From: Dugong dugon
Taxonomy: Eukaryota > Chordata > Mammalia > Sirenia > Dugongidae
Assembly: GCA_030035585.1 (NCBI GenBank)
Contig: CM057481.1
Location: 62,319,128-62,383,127 of the forward strand
Length of the DNA: 64,000 nt
Direction: 5' to 3'
Shown: piece after piece, positions 44,715 through 56,404 of the stretch
Layout of the letters: each line of letters begins with the position of its first letter
Numbering within the stretch: position 1 is the stretch's first letter
Position numbers and translations under genes: made by a program
The notes under the pieces: generated by a model
Databases searched by the model: none
Seen by the model: the letters and a program-made list of their open reading frames with translations, nothing else
Told to the model about the DNA's origin: nothing

Positions 44715-47700
44715 ATGACAGCAACAAACTCACATCTATCAATAATTACACTGAATGTAAATGGACTCAATGCACCATAAAGAGATGGAGAGTGACAGAA
44801 TGGATGAGGAAACAGGATCCATCAATATGCAGTCTACAAGAGACACACCTTAGAAACAAAGATGTAAATTTATTAAAAGTCAAAGATTGGAAAAAATATA
44901 TCAAGCTAACAACTACCAAAAAAGAGCAGGAGTGGCTATTCTAATCTCAGATAAAATAGACTTTAAAACAAAATCTACCATAAAAGACAAAAAAGGACAC
45001 TATATAATGATTAAGGGGACGATCCATCATGAAGACATAACCATAATAAACATCTACCCACCCAATGACAGGGCTCCAAAATACAGAAAACAAACTCTAA
45101 CAACACTGAAAAGAGAAATTGACAGTTCGACAATAATAGTAGGAGACTTCAACACACCACTGTCAGTAAAGGACAGAACAACTAAGAAGAAACTCAGCAA
45201 AGATACAGAAGACCTAAAGGGCACAATCAGCCAACTTGACATCATAGACTTATATAGAACACTCCATCCAACCGCTGCAAAATACACATTCTTCTCCAAT
45301 GCACATGGAACGTTCTCCAGAATAGACCACATCTTAGGCCACAGAGCAATCCTCAACAAGATCCAAAACGCTGAGATAATTCAAAGTATCTTCTCTGACC
45401 ACAATGCCATCAAGGTAGAAATTAACAATAGACAGAACAAGGGAAAAAAATCAACTACATGGAAACTGAATAATACCCTGCTTACACATCAGTGGGTAAT
45501 AGAAGAAATCAGAGATGGAATCAAAAAATTCCTAGAATCAAATGAGAATGAAAACACATCATACCAAAACCTTTGGGACAGTCCTCAGAGGACAATGTGT
45601 AGCAATAGATGCACACATCAAAAAAGAAGAAAGAGACAAAATCAAAACGTTAACTACAGAAGTCAAACAAATAGAAAGAGAACAGCAAAAAAAGCCCATA
45701 ACCACTGGAAGAAAGGAAATTGTAAAGATCAGAGCAGAAATAAATGAAATAGAGAACAGAAAAACTATAGAAAGAATCAACCAAACCAAAAGTTGGTTCT
45801 TTGAAAGAATCAACAAAATCGACAAACCACTGGCCAGACTGACAAAAGAAAAACAGGAGAAGACACAAATAACCCAAATAAGAAATGAAATGGGGGACAT
45901 TACAACAGACCCAACTGAAATAAAAAGGATTATAACAGTATACTATGAAAAACTATACTCCAAAAAAATTGAAAACCTAGAGGAAATCCATAAATTTCTA
46001 GAAACACACGGCTACCCAAACTACAACAAAGTGATGTTGAAAATCTGAACATACCCATAACAAGAGAAGAGATTAAAAAGGTAATTAAAAAAACTCCCAA
46101 CCAAAAAACACCTGGCCCAGATGGCTTCACTGGAGAATTCTACAAAACATTTACAGAAGAGCTTATACCAGTTCTACTCAAGCTATTTCAGAGCATAGAA
46201 GAGGAAGCAACACTTCCAAATTCATTCTATGAAGCCAGCATAACACTGATACGAAAACCAGGCAAAGACATCACAAAAAAACAAAATTACAGACCAATAT
46301 CTCTCATGAATATAGATGCAAAAATTCTGAACAAAATTCTAGCCAATAGAATTCAGCATCATATCAAAAGAATAATACACCACAACCAAGTAGGATTCAT
46401 ACCAGGTATGCAAGGATGCTTCAACATTAGAAAATCAATCAATGTAATCCAACACATAAATAAAAGGAAAGAAAAGAATCACATGATCATCTCAGTTGAT
46501 GCAGAAAAGGCATTTGACAAAGTCCAACACCCATTCCTGATAAAAACTCTCAATCAAATAGGTATAGAAGGGAAATTTCTCAACATAATAAAGGGCATCT
46601 ATGCAAAACCAACGGCCAACATCATTCTTAATGGAGAGAGGCTGAAAACATTCCCCTTGAAAACAGGAACAAGACAAGGATGCCCTTTATCACCACTCCT
46701 ATTGAACATTGTGCTGGAACTTCTAGCTAGACCAACAAAGCAAGAAAAAGAAATAAAGGGCATCCAAATTGATAATGAAGAAGTTAAACTGTCCCTGTTT
46801 GCAGATGACATGATACTATACATAGAAAACCCTAAAGACTCCACGACAAATCTGCTGGAACTAATAGAAAGATTCAGCAGAGTAGCAGGATACAAGATAA
46901 ACATTCAAAAATCAGTTGGATTCCTATACACCAGTAAGGAGAATGATGAAAAGGAAATCAGGAAATCCATACCATGTTCAATAGCCCCTAACAAGATAAA
47001 ATACTTAGGAATAAATCTGACCAGGGATGTAAAAGACCTATACAAAGAAAACTATAAAACACTACTGCATGAAACCCAAAGGGATCTACATAAATGGAAA
47101 AACATACCATGCTCATGGATAGGCAGACTCAACATTGTGAAAATGGCAATTTTACCCAAAGCAATTTACAAATACAATGCAATCCCGATACAAATACCAG
47201 CAACATTTCTTCAAAGAGATGGAAAAACTAATCATTAACTTTATATGGAAAGGGAAGAAGCCCCGAATAAGTAAAGCACTACTGAAGAAGAAGAATAAAG
47301 TTGGAGGACTCGCACTACCTGACTTCAGAACCTACTATACAGCTACAGTAGTCAAAACAGCCTGGTACTGGTACACCGACAGATACATTGACCAATGGAA
47401 CAGAAGTGAGAACCCAGATGTAAATCCATCCACCTACGGTCACCTGATCTTCGACAAGGGCCCAAAGTCCATCAAATGGGGAAAAGACAGTCTTTTTAAC
47501 AAATGGTGCTGGCAAAACTGGATATCCATCTGCAAAAAAATGAAACAGGACCCACACCTCACACCAGATACAAAAACTACTTCAAAATGGATCAAAGACC
47601 TGAATATAAAGCCTAAAGCTATAAAGTTCATAGAAGAAAAAATAGGACCAACAATTCAGGCCTTAATACATGGCATTAACAGGATACAAATCATAACCAT

Positions 47701-48526
47701 CAATGCACAGACCCCAACAGATAAGCTAGATAACTGGGATCTTCTAAAAATCAAACACCTGTGCTCTTCAAAAGACTTCACCAAAAGAGTAAAAAGAGAA
47801 CCTACAGACTGGGAAAAAATTTTTGGACAGTACAAGTCAGACAAAGTTCTGATCTCCATAATCTACAAGAAAATCCAACACCTCTGCAACAAAAAGAAAG
47901 ATAATCCTATTAAAAAATGGGCAAAGGAAATGAACAGACACTTCACCAAAGAAGACATTCAAATGGCCAACAGACACATGAGGAAATGCTCGCGATCACT
48001 AGCCATTAGAGAAATGCAAATTAAAACTACAGTGAGATACAATCTCACCCCGGCACTACTGGCACGAATCAGAAACACTGGAAATAACAAATGTTGGAGG
48101 GGCTGCGGGGAGACGGGAACTCTTATGCACTGCTGGTGGGAATGCAAAATGATGCAACCATTTTGGAAAATGATATGGCGCTTCCTCAGAAAGCTAGAAA
48201 TAGACCTACCATTCAATCCAGCAATCCCACTCCTAGGAATATATCCTAGAGAAATAAGAGTCGTCACTCGAATAGACATATGCACACCTATGTTCATGGC
48301 AGCATTGTTCACAATAGCAAAACGATGGAAACCACCTAGATGCCCATCAACAGATGAATGGATAAACAAACTATGGTACATACACACAATGGAGTACTAT
48401 GCAATGAGAAAGAACAACAATGAATCTGTGAACCATCTCATAACATGGATGAAACTGGAGGACACTATGCTGAGTGAAATAAGTCAATCACAAAAGGACA
48501 AATACTGTATGAGACCTCTATTGTAA
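44715..48526 (+). pseudogene. L1 ORF2 (endonuclease/reverse transcriptase), broken
   Basis: ORF2 protein nicks target DNA and copies L1 RNA there. It starts MTATNSHLSIITLNVNGLN at 44,715. A missing C near 44,776 causes a stop, and a lost A near 44,893 shifts the frame again. The endonuclease is visible at 44,887-45,747 ([28 protein letters not shown]). An 11-base deletion at about 45,580 shifts to frame 45,542-46,048. A shift near 46,017 leads into the reverse-transcriptase frame, open 45,994-47,238 ([23 protein letters not shown] at 46,798-46,809). A shift near 47,206 leads to 47,177-48,526, ending with the Cys-rich CWRGCGETGTLMHCWWEC. At least five lesions. Confidence 0.95.
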
Positions 48527-49708
48527 AAACCCATGAAAAAGTTCACACGCAAAATGTAACAATCTTTGTTGGTTACCAGGGATGGGAGGGGGGGAAATAA
48601 ATAGGCAATAGATAAGTGATATCTTGGGTGGAGGGCGAGACAGTACACAATACAGGGGTAACTAGCACAACCTGTACAAGGAAAGGTCATGGAATCCCCA
48701 TAGACACATCCAAACTCCCTGAGGGACTGAACTGCTGGGCCGAGGGCTGTGATGACCATAGTCTTGGGGAACATCTAGCTCAATTGGCATGACACAGCTT
48801 ATAAAGACAATGCTCTACATTCTACCTTGGTGAGTAGTGTCTGGGGTCTTAATAGCCTGTGAGCAGCCATCTAAGATACTCCACTGGTCTCATCCCTTTG
48901 GGAGCAAGGGGGAAGGAAGAGAACAGCATACACAGAAAAGATTATTCCGAAGGACTAATGGTCCATAGATACCAAGGCCTCCACCGGACTGAGTCCAGTA
49001 CAGCTAGATGGTGCCCGGCTACCACCACTGACTGCTCTCACCAGGATCACAACAGAGGGTTCCGAACAGAGCTGGAGAAGGATGTAGAGCATAATTCTAA
49101 CTCACAGAAAAAAAAAAAAAAAAGACCAGATTTACTGGCCTAAAGGAGATTGGAGAAATCTCGAGCGTAGGGCCCCCAGACACCCTTTCAGCTCAGTGGT
49201 GAAGCTACCTCTGAGGTTCACTGTTCAGCCTGGCAGTGGACAGCCCCGTATAACCAAATGAGACTAATGAGGTACAGGAGTCCAGTGACAAGGACCAGAA
49301 GGCAGAAGGGGGCAAGGAAGCTGGTGATAGGGAACCCAACGTTGAGTAAGGATATTGTTGATGTGTTGTGAGATTGTTAACCATTGTCATAGGGCAACAT
49401 TTATAGTAACTGTTAAATGAGAAACTATTTTGTTCCGTAAGCCTTCATCTTAAGTGAGAATAACAACACAATTGGAGGAGCGTAGTCAATGTCACTGAAG
49501 TGTGCGTGTAGAAATTTTTGAAATGTGTGTCTTTGGCTATGTGTATTTTCACCAAAAAAAAAAAAAGGTTGAGAATTTAGAGGGTTAATATGTTGTGGGG
49601 TTGTTAACCAATGTCATAAAACAACATGTGTACTACTGTTTCATGAGAAACTATTTGTTTTGTAAGCCTTCACCTGAAGTACAATAAAATTAAAAAAAAA
49701 AAAAAAAG
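48527..49708 (+). other. L1 3' UTR with duplicated segment and poly-A
   Basis: After the ORF2 stop there is an A16 tract (49,108-49,123), an A13 tract (about 49,553-49,566) and the terminal A-tract (49,692-49,708). The segment 49,371-49,450 and the segment 49,590-49,680 are diverged copies of each other (both contain 'gttgttaacca-tgtcata--caacat' and 'atgagaaactattt'). ACAATAAAATT at 49,681 carries the likely polyadenylation signal. Confidence 0.85.
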
Positions 49709-50204
49709 AAAACAAAGATGTCACTTTAAGGACTAGGGTGAGCCTAGTCCAAGCTATGATATTTTCATTTGCCTCATATGCATGGGAAAACTGGATGATG
49801 AATAAGGAAGACCAGAGGAGAATTGATGCATTTGAATTACGGTGTTGGTGAAGAATACTGAATATACCACGGACTACCAGAAGAATGAACAAATCTGTCT
49901 TGGAAGAAGTACAGCCAGAATGCTCCTTAGAAGCTAGGTTGTTGAGACTTTGTCTCATGTACTTTGGACATGTTATCAGAAGGGACCAGTCCCTGCAGGA
50001 GGACATCATGTTTGGTAACGTAGAGGGTCATCGAAAAAATGGAGGACCCTCACTGAAATGAATTGACATAGTGGCTGCAACAACGGGCTCAGACATAACA
50101 ATGATTGTGAGAATGGCACAGGACTAGGCAGTGTTTTGTTCTGTTGTGACAGAGATAGGATTGATGTGAATCAGAACCGACTCAATGGCACCTAACAACA
50201 ATAA

Positions 50205-52730
50205 AGTAGTGTTTTACAGTTTTCATTGTATAAGTCTTTTATGTCACCGGTTAGGTTAATTTCTAGATATTTCATATTGATTTGGGGCTATTGTAAATGA
50301 TATTGTTTTCTTGATTTCTTCTTTGGAGTAGTGTTTGTCACTATAGAGGAACCCAACTAATTTTTATTTGTTATTCTTGTACCCTGCAACATTGCTAAAT
50401 TTTTCTATTATTTCTAGGAGGGTTTTTTTTTGGAATCTTTAGGGTATTCTATGTGTAGGACAGTGTCATCTGCAAATAAAGATAGTTTTACTTCTTCCTT
50501 TCCAATTTGGATACCTTTTATTTCTCTTTCTTGTCTTATTGCTCTGGCTAGAATGTCCATACAATGTTGAGTAAGAGTGGTGATAATGGGTATCCTTGTC
50601 TCGTTCCTGTTCAGAAAGGAAAAGCTGTCAGCTTTTCTCCATTGAGTATAAAGCTGACTGTTGGTTTTGCATATATGCCCTTAATTATGTTGAGAAAGTT
50701 CCCTTCTATTCCTGTCTAGCTGAGAGTTTTTATCAGGAAAGGGTGTTGAACTTTATCAAATACTTTTTGTGCATCAATAGATATGATCATATGGCTCTTT
50801 TCCTTTGTTTATTTTATGTGGTAGATTACACTGATTGATTTTCTAATGTTGAAGTACCCTTGTAATCCTGGTATGAATCCAAATTGAACATAGTGTATGA
50901 TTTTTTTGATATGTTGCTGAAGTCTGTTGGTTAGAATTGTATTGAAATTTTTTACATCTGCGTTCATAAGGGATATTGGTCTGTAATTTTCTTTTTTTGT
51001 GATGTCTTTGCCTGGTTTAGTATCAATTCTATGCTGGCTTCATAGAAAGAGTTAGAATGTTCTTTCCTCATTTATGTTTTTGAAGAGATTGAGTAGGATT
51101 TGTGTCAACTCTTCTCTGAATGTTTGGTAGAATTCCCCAGTGTAGCTGTCTGATCCTGGGCTATTTTGTTTTTTTTTTGTTGGCAGTTTTTTTGGATAAC
51201 ATCTCCAATCTCTTCTTTTGTAATGAGTCTGTTTAAATTTTCTACATTTGTTTGTGTTAGTTTGGGTAGTTAGTGTGTTTCTAGGAATTTGTCCATTTCA
51301 TCTAGGTTTTCAAATTTGTTGGAGTATAAGTTTTCATAATAATCAGTTATGATCTCCTTTATCTGTGTTGGATAAGTTGTAATGTTACCAATTTCATCTC
51401 TTAATTTGATCATTTGCCTCTTCTAGTTTTTTTCTTTTGCCAGTCTAGCCAGTGGTTTGTCTATTTTATTGATCCTTTCAAAGAACCAAATTAGATTTTG
51501 TTGATTCTTTCTATTGTTTTTCTATTCCATTTATTTCCATTCTGATGTTTATTATTTTCTTTTTTTTCTAGTAACTTTTGGCTTCTTTTGCTCTTCCTTT
51601 TCTATTTCAGATGGTGTAGTGATTAAGAGTATAGCTGCTAACCAAAAGGTCGGGAGTTCAAATCCACCAGCTGCTCCTTGGAAACCCTATGGTGCAGTTT
51701 TACTCTGTCCTATAGGGTGGCTATGAGTCAGAACTGACTTGATGGCAACAGGTTTTTATTTCAAGTTGCTGGTTTAAGTTAACGATTTTTTAAAAATCTT
51801 TCTTCTTTTTTAATGTAGGCATTAATTGCTATGAATTTCCCTGAGTCATGCTTTTGCTATGTCTGAAAGGTTTTGATACATTGTGTTTTCATTTTTGTTT
51901 GATTCTAAGAATTTTTTAACTTCACATTTGATTTCTTCTATGACCCCATAGTTTTTTAGTAGTGTATTATTTAGTTTCCATAAATTTATTTTTTTCCCTT
52001 ATTTTCCTGTTGTTTATTTCTAGCTTCCACAGTTACGGTAAGAGAAAATGCTTTGTATGATTTCAATCTTTTTAAATTTTTTAGGACTTGTTTTCTGTCA
52101 TTGCATATGGTCTATTTTGGAAAATGATCCAAATGCACTGGAGAAGGATGTGTATAGTTCTGATGCTGGGTAGAATGTTCTATATTTGTCTGTTATTTCC
52201 AATTGGCTTATGGTTTTATTTAAATTTTCAATGTTCTTAGTGATCTTTTTTTTTAGATGTTCTGTCTAGAATTGTAAGTGGTGTGTTGAAGTCCCTTACC
52301 ATTTACTGTGGAGTTGTCTGTTTCTCCTTTCATATTAGTCAGTATTTGTTTTATGTATTTTGATGCATTGTTGTTAGGTGCATATATATTTATAATTGTT
52401 ATGTGTTTTTGCTGAATTGACCCTTTTATTATTATGTAATGTCCTTCTTATCTCTTGTAATAGATTTTGATTTAAAGTCTATTTTATCTGATATCAGTAT
52501 GACCACCCCTGCTCTTTTTTGTTTATTGGTTTCATGGAATAATCTTTTTCAGTCTTTTATTTTCATTCTGTTTGTGTCTTTATGTCTAAGGTGTGTTTCT
52601 TGTAGACAATTAAATGGTGGATCATGGTTTTTTATTCCATTCTTTCACTCTCTGCCATTTGCATGGGGCATTTAGACAATTTACTTTTAAGGTTATTACT
52701 GAAAGTTAAGTGTCTACCTCACTCATTTTG
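50205..52730 (-). pseudogene. L1 ORF2 remnant, minus strand
   Basis: The antisense of the endonuclease and reverse-transcriptase regions can be followed against 60,540-62,820 (for example 50,460-50,475 CAGTGTCATCTGCAAATA is the reverse of the FADD region; 52,130-52,150 mirrors the 'SRIDHI' region). Stops in all frames. The AfroSINE at 51,610 interrupts it. Confidence 0.85.
51602..51763 (+). mobile_element. AfroSINE, short type, in old L1
   Basis: AGATGGTGTAGTGATTAAGA head, B-box region GGTCGGGAGTTCAAATCC and tail GGTGGCTATGAGTCAGAACT. The flank TATTTCA occurs on both sides, a likely TSD. The GAGCCCTGG start is missing. Confidence 0.9.
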
Positions 52731-53230
52731 CTATTTGTCTTTTGAGTATTTCATATCTTCTTTTTTTTATCCTGATTTTTCTGTTTTTGTATTTGACTCC
52801 TTTCTTGTGATGAGCCTTTTTGCTTTCTGTTTTCTTTTCTTCTGAATTTTTTCTTGGTGATGTCTTAGTGGTTACCACATATATTACATTACGCAAGTTA
52901 TGATTGCAACAATGCTTAACACGTGAACAACAGTTAGCATAAAACCTTAGCATAATTAATCTATTCCTGTTATGCTTCTCCCTTCCCCATTTCTGTTGGT
53001 GTATTTCCACTAACATCAATATACAACCTATATATGATAAGTTTACTTTGTGCTTAATTCTTACAAACTTGTTGTTATATTGTTTGTGGGATTTAATTAT
53101 TGAGTTTATTCCCTGAAAATATCATGTACTTGGTCCTGACGATTGCCCATATTGTTACTTTTTGGGGGATCTCTCTCTCTTTCTTATTTATTTTTTCCCT
53201 TGTATAGATATGAGCATTTATTTAGTGTTC

Positions 53231-54407
53231 TTACCTTTCCATTTGGAGTACTCCCTTGAGTAATACTTCCAAACCTGATCTGGTAGTGGCAAATTCCCAG
53301 AGTTTCTGTTTATTTGGGGATGTCTTGATTTCTCCCTTGTTTTTGAAAGACATCTTTGCTGGGTAAAGAATTCTTGGTTGGCAATTTTTTACATTCAGTA
53401 TTTTTGTACATTGCTCCATTTTTTACTGGCCTCTAGAGTTTCTGGGGAGAAATCCACATTGATTCTTATGAAAGACTCTTGCTATGTTATATTGTGTTTC
53501 TCTTCTGCTACTCTCAGAATTCTGCATTGTCTTTGGTTTTCAAGAATTTATTAGGACATGGCACAGAGTTGATCTTTTTGTGTCTCCTCTGATAGGGGTT
53601 CTCGTAGCTTTCTGTATTTGCAGGCTTGGTTCTCTGTTCAGTTCTGGGAAATTCTCTCTGATTATCTCTTAGAATATTGTTTCTATGCCCTTATTGTTGT
53701 CATCCTGCTCTGGGATTCCAATAACTCTAATGTTCTATTTCTTAATTGAATCTCATATTTCCCCTTGGGTTTATTTGCTTTGTTCTTTTCTCTTGAGACT
53801 TGATAAGTTCAATTATTTTGTCTTTGAGTTCATGTATCCTATCCTCTGTCTGTTTGACTCTATTGTTGTTTCTGTTGCTTTTTTTAGTTCACTTGCTTTA
53901 TTCTTCAATTCCAGTAGCTGTCTTTGTTTGTTTGTTTTTTTTAATGTTTTCAGTTTCTCTGTTGAGTCTCTCATTTGGTTCCTCCATTTGTTTCCTGATC
54001 TCTGCTGGTTTGTTTTCTGTATATTTTTTGCTCTCTTTGAACATAGTTAGCACCACAGTCTGAAAATTTTCAATTCCTTGCATTAGTTTGGGCTCCAGAG
54101 GAGAAATTTCCTCTTCTTCATGTTTTGCTTTTGACTGGTCCTTCCTTCTTCTCTTGTGATTTTTCTGTGTTTTACTATTTTTTTTTTTTTGTTGAACTTG
54201 GGCTGTTTTGTTATCCTTTTTTTTTACTTTAAATTTTGTATTCTGGTTTTTTGGGAAACTTTTCTGACTGGGCACCCTAGTGGAGCAGTGGTCAAGCATC
54301 TGCCTGCCAACCGAAAGGCCGAGGTTCACACCCACCAGCCGTTCCACAGTAAAAAGATGTGGCAGCCTGTCTTTCACAGGCCTGGGAATCCCACAGGGCA
54401 TCTCCAC
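53231..54407 (-). pseudogene. L1 ORF1 remnant, minus strand
   Basis: The C-terminal domain reads at 53,231-53,419 (NCQPRILYPAKMSFKNKGEI, LLKGVLQME). The Lys/Glu-rich N-terminal part lies in the minus frame at 53,898-54,407 (KSKKYTENKPAEIRKQ-like coiled coil, with the first part of that frame running into an AfroSINE). The pieces are in different frames with stops between. Confidence 0.85.
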
Positions 54408-54461
54408 TCTGCCTCACAGCATCAGTATTTGTCAGAATCAGCCCAGTGGCACTGGGCTTGG
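54269..54461 (+). mobile_element. AfroSINE, long type, diverged
   Basis: GGGCACCCTAGTGGAGCAGT head, GGCCGAGGTTCACACCC B-box region, 'aaaaagatgtggcagcctgtc' middle, CAGAATCAGCCCAGTGGCAC tail. It is more diverged than the copies at 5.4 or 38.7 kb. Confidence 0.85.
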
Positions 54462-55225
54462 TAACTTCTCCTGAGAATCACTAAAGGGAACTCTTTAGCT
54501 TTTCTTCAGTATTAATTCAGGAGTTCTGGATGCTTGATTTCTGGAATTCAATATGCATGCGTGGGAGAGGAGGTTTAGCTGGCCATAGACGCTGATATAG
54601 GCTGTGGGGCTCAACATTCCTGTGATGAAGGTTGAGGCTCGCTATGTTTTTCCTTCATAAACACCCCTGCACAGTCTCCTCCATAGTGTTCTGCTATGGA
54701 CTGGGAGCCACCCACATCCCTTTTTGTCACCCCATCAGTCTGAAGTATTTCCCTCATCCTGCTTCCCTTGCAGTTCCTCTCTGTCCTAGTGCCCATCAGT
54801 GTCAAGTCTCAGTGAGATTCAACAGCACTCTCTTGCAGCACCACTGTCTCCCTTTGCTCCCTCCCAATTGCCCTGTCCACAAACTCCCATGGCCAATTTG
54901 TACCACTTTAGAAAAAACTGTACTACAGCTTCCTCAGATTAGCTTCCTTTCCATGTTCCCTGTTTGAGGTGTTGCCCAGCCCCACCCCAAAATGGCTGTG
55001 AAGAGCAAGGGCTCCAGATGTTAGTAAGTAGATTCTCCCAGCTTCTGTGGCATCCCTGCCTCCTCCTCTCCCCTTCTTCTTCTGGACTCACCCTGACTTT
55101 CCAACACCTCAGCTGCTGTCTGGATTTCTTAGATCTCAGTCTGTGCTTGTTTTTATCATTGTTCAGTGAGTTAGTTGCTGGGAGAATAAATGGGAGTGTC
55201 CACTCACTTCACCATTTTACTCAGC

Positions 55226-56404
55226 CCCAAGAACTCCACTTAATATTGAGGCTTGTGTGGGCAAACTAACATCATTGTTGATTAGTTCTTGATAAGTTTG
55301 AGTGAGTTGAAGTTTTGAAAAGAACTTTCCCACCAGCAAGAACAAGAAGAATTAATTTTTTCCAGATTCTGGCTGTAGGTGTTGTACAAATCTCTCCATT
55401 CACAGTAGAGACATGTATAGTACTACTCATTTATTATTCATGGCAAACTTATGTTTACACAGAGTCTCACTGAATCACTAGGTACACTGTTATATGTGAA
55501 AGGAAGTGATTAATAAATATGTCTATACTTCAGGATCATTTTGAAGATCAAATGAATTAATCCAAGTGAAATGCTTAGAACAATGCTTGGTACATTGTAA
55601 GTCTCAATAAATGTCAGCAATAATTATAATAATAATACTTATTATCATTGTCATTATATATAGTGTGATTTGACAAACGTTCTTTCAAAAATGCCTTGAG
55701 GACACTCCTTAAGTCCAACATTTCTAATAGTATAAAGGCCTCGTCCACTGACTCTCAGGGTAGTGTCACCATTCATTGTCTAGGCTTTTGAGCTGTTGAT
55801 GTGAGGACAAATACAAGGGGCCATACTGCACATGCATAACTTCTAGCAACCTAAGCCCATGATCCTTGTGCTCTAACAACAACAACAACAAGCCATATTC
55901 TCAACAAGCTTGGGAAACGAATTTATGAGGAAAGATTGTTCAAGACACAGTGACTCAGACAAAAAACATTACTGAATGTGTGTTGCTATTCTTCTCTCTC
56001 CTTATCATCTAAGTAGTATTCTGCATGTAATTCATTTCCTGGGCTTTTGTGATGCTGAATTAGAGCAACAGGAAGACGAAAAAAATCGGACAAATGAGGA
56101 CAAAGGATTTGCATGAGGAGGAATTAGAACTTATATTGGGAAGGAAGAAAGAGATAAACAGGAGGGGAAGTGGAAGTCTGTGTGTGTGGAGGGACATGAG
56201 TTTATGGAGTGAGAGATTTGGGGTAGCACTGACATTTTGAGAATGATAGTGAGAAGAGAAATTTTAAGATATTTTATTACATATTAGGAATGTACTTCCC
56301 TCTTTTTAATGTTCTTGAAGAGGTGTCAATAATACTATAAACTCCTCTTCCCTTTTTTAACACTTTTGGTCCCTGCTTAGTGTTTCTATGAATTGATACC
56401 ATGC
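55226..56404. other. Unassigned, with a MIR piece at 55,520-55,630
   Basis: CTTAGAACAATGCTTGGTAC and AGTCTCAATAAATGTCAGCA are the MIR 3' end in sense orientation. The rest is AT-rich with no recognised gene. A short (AAC)n occurs at 55,876-55,890 without an attached element. Confidence 0.5.

Larger units (their letters stand above)
41070..49721 (+). mobile_element. Full-length L1 (8.6 kb) with 13-base TSD
   Basis: The element spans 41,083-49,708 and is flanked by AAAACAAAGATGT at 41,070-41,082 and 49,709-49,721. The preinsertion site TT/AAAA fits L1 endonuclease cleavage. In order it has a 5' UTR of about 2.1 kb with three tandem monomers, ORF1 remnant, short spacer, ORF2 remnant, 3' UTR of about 1.2 kb with three internal or terminal A-tracts, and a poly-A tail. 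Both reading frames are broken, so it is not autonomous. It belongs to the same recent subfamily as the inverted copy at 57,834-64,000. Confidence 0.96.
40978..50201 (+). mobile_element. RTE-clade LINE 3' part, split by a full-length L1
   Basis: RTE sequence runs from CAATGCCCATGGAGCAGCAG to AACAAAGATGT (about 40,978-41,082) and resumes at 49,709 with AAAACAAAGATGTCACTTTA to 50,201 (CAATGGCACCTAACAACAAT). The two parts are contiguous in other RTE copies (15,420-15,560). The 8.6-kb L1 therefore entered an existing RTE. Confidence 0.95.
50205..55225 (-). mobile_element. Old L1, minus strand, 3' truncated
   Basis: Going 5' to 3' on the minus strand: 5' UTR from about 55,225 (CACCATTTTACTCAGCCC is its antisense start), ORF1 remnant 54,200-53,231, spacer, and ORF2 from about 52,730 to 50,205, where it stops at the RTE 3' end near the reverse-transcriptase C-terminal side. 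It is much more diverged than the two flanking L1s. AfroSINEs interrupt it at 51,602-51,763 and 54,269-54,461. Confidence 0.88.

Noticed and set aside
55876-55890. (AAC)n tract as the tail of another RTE or SINE
   Set aside because: The upstream sequence does not match the RTE or AfroSINE tail, so it is only a short simple repeat.
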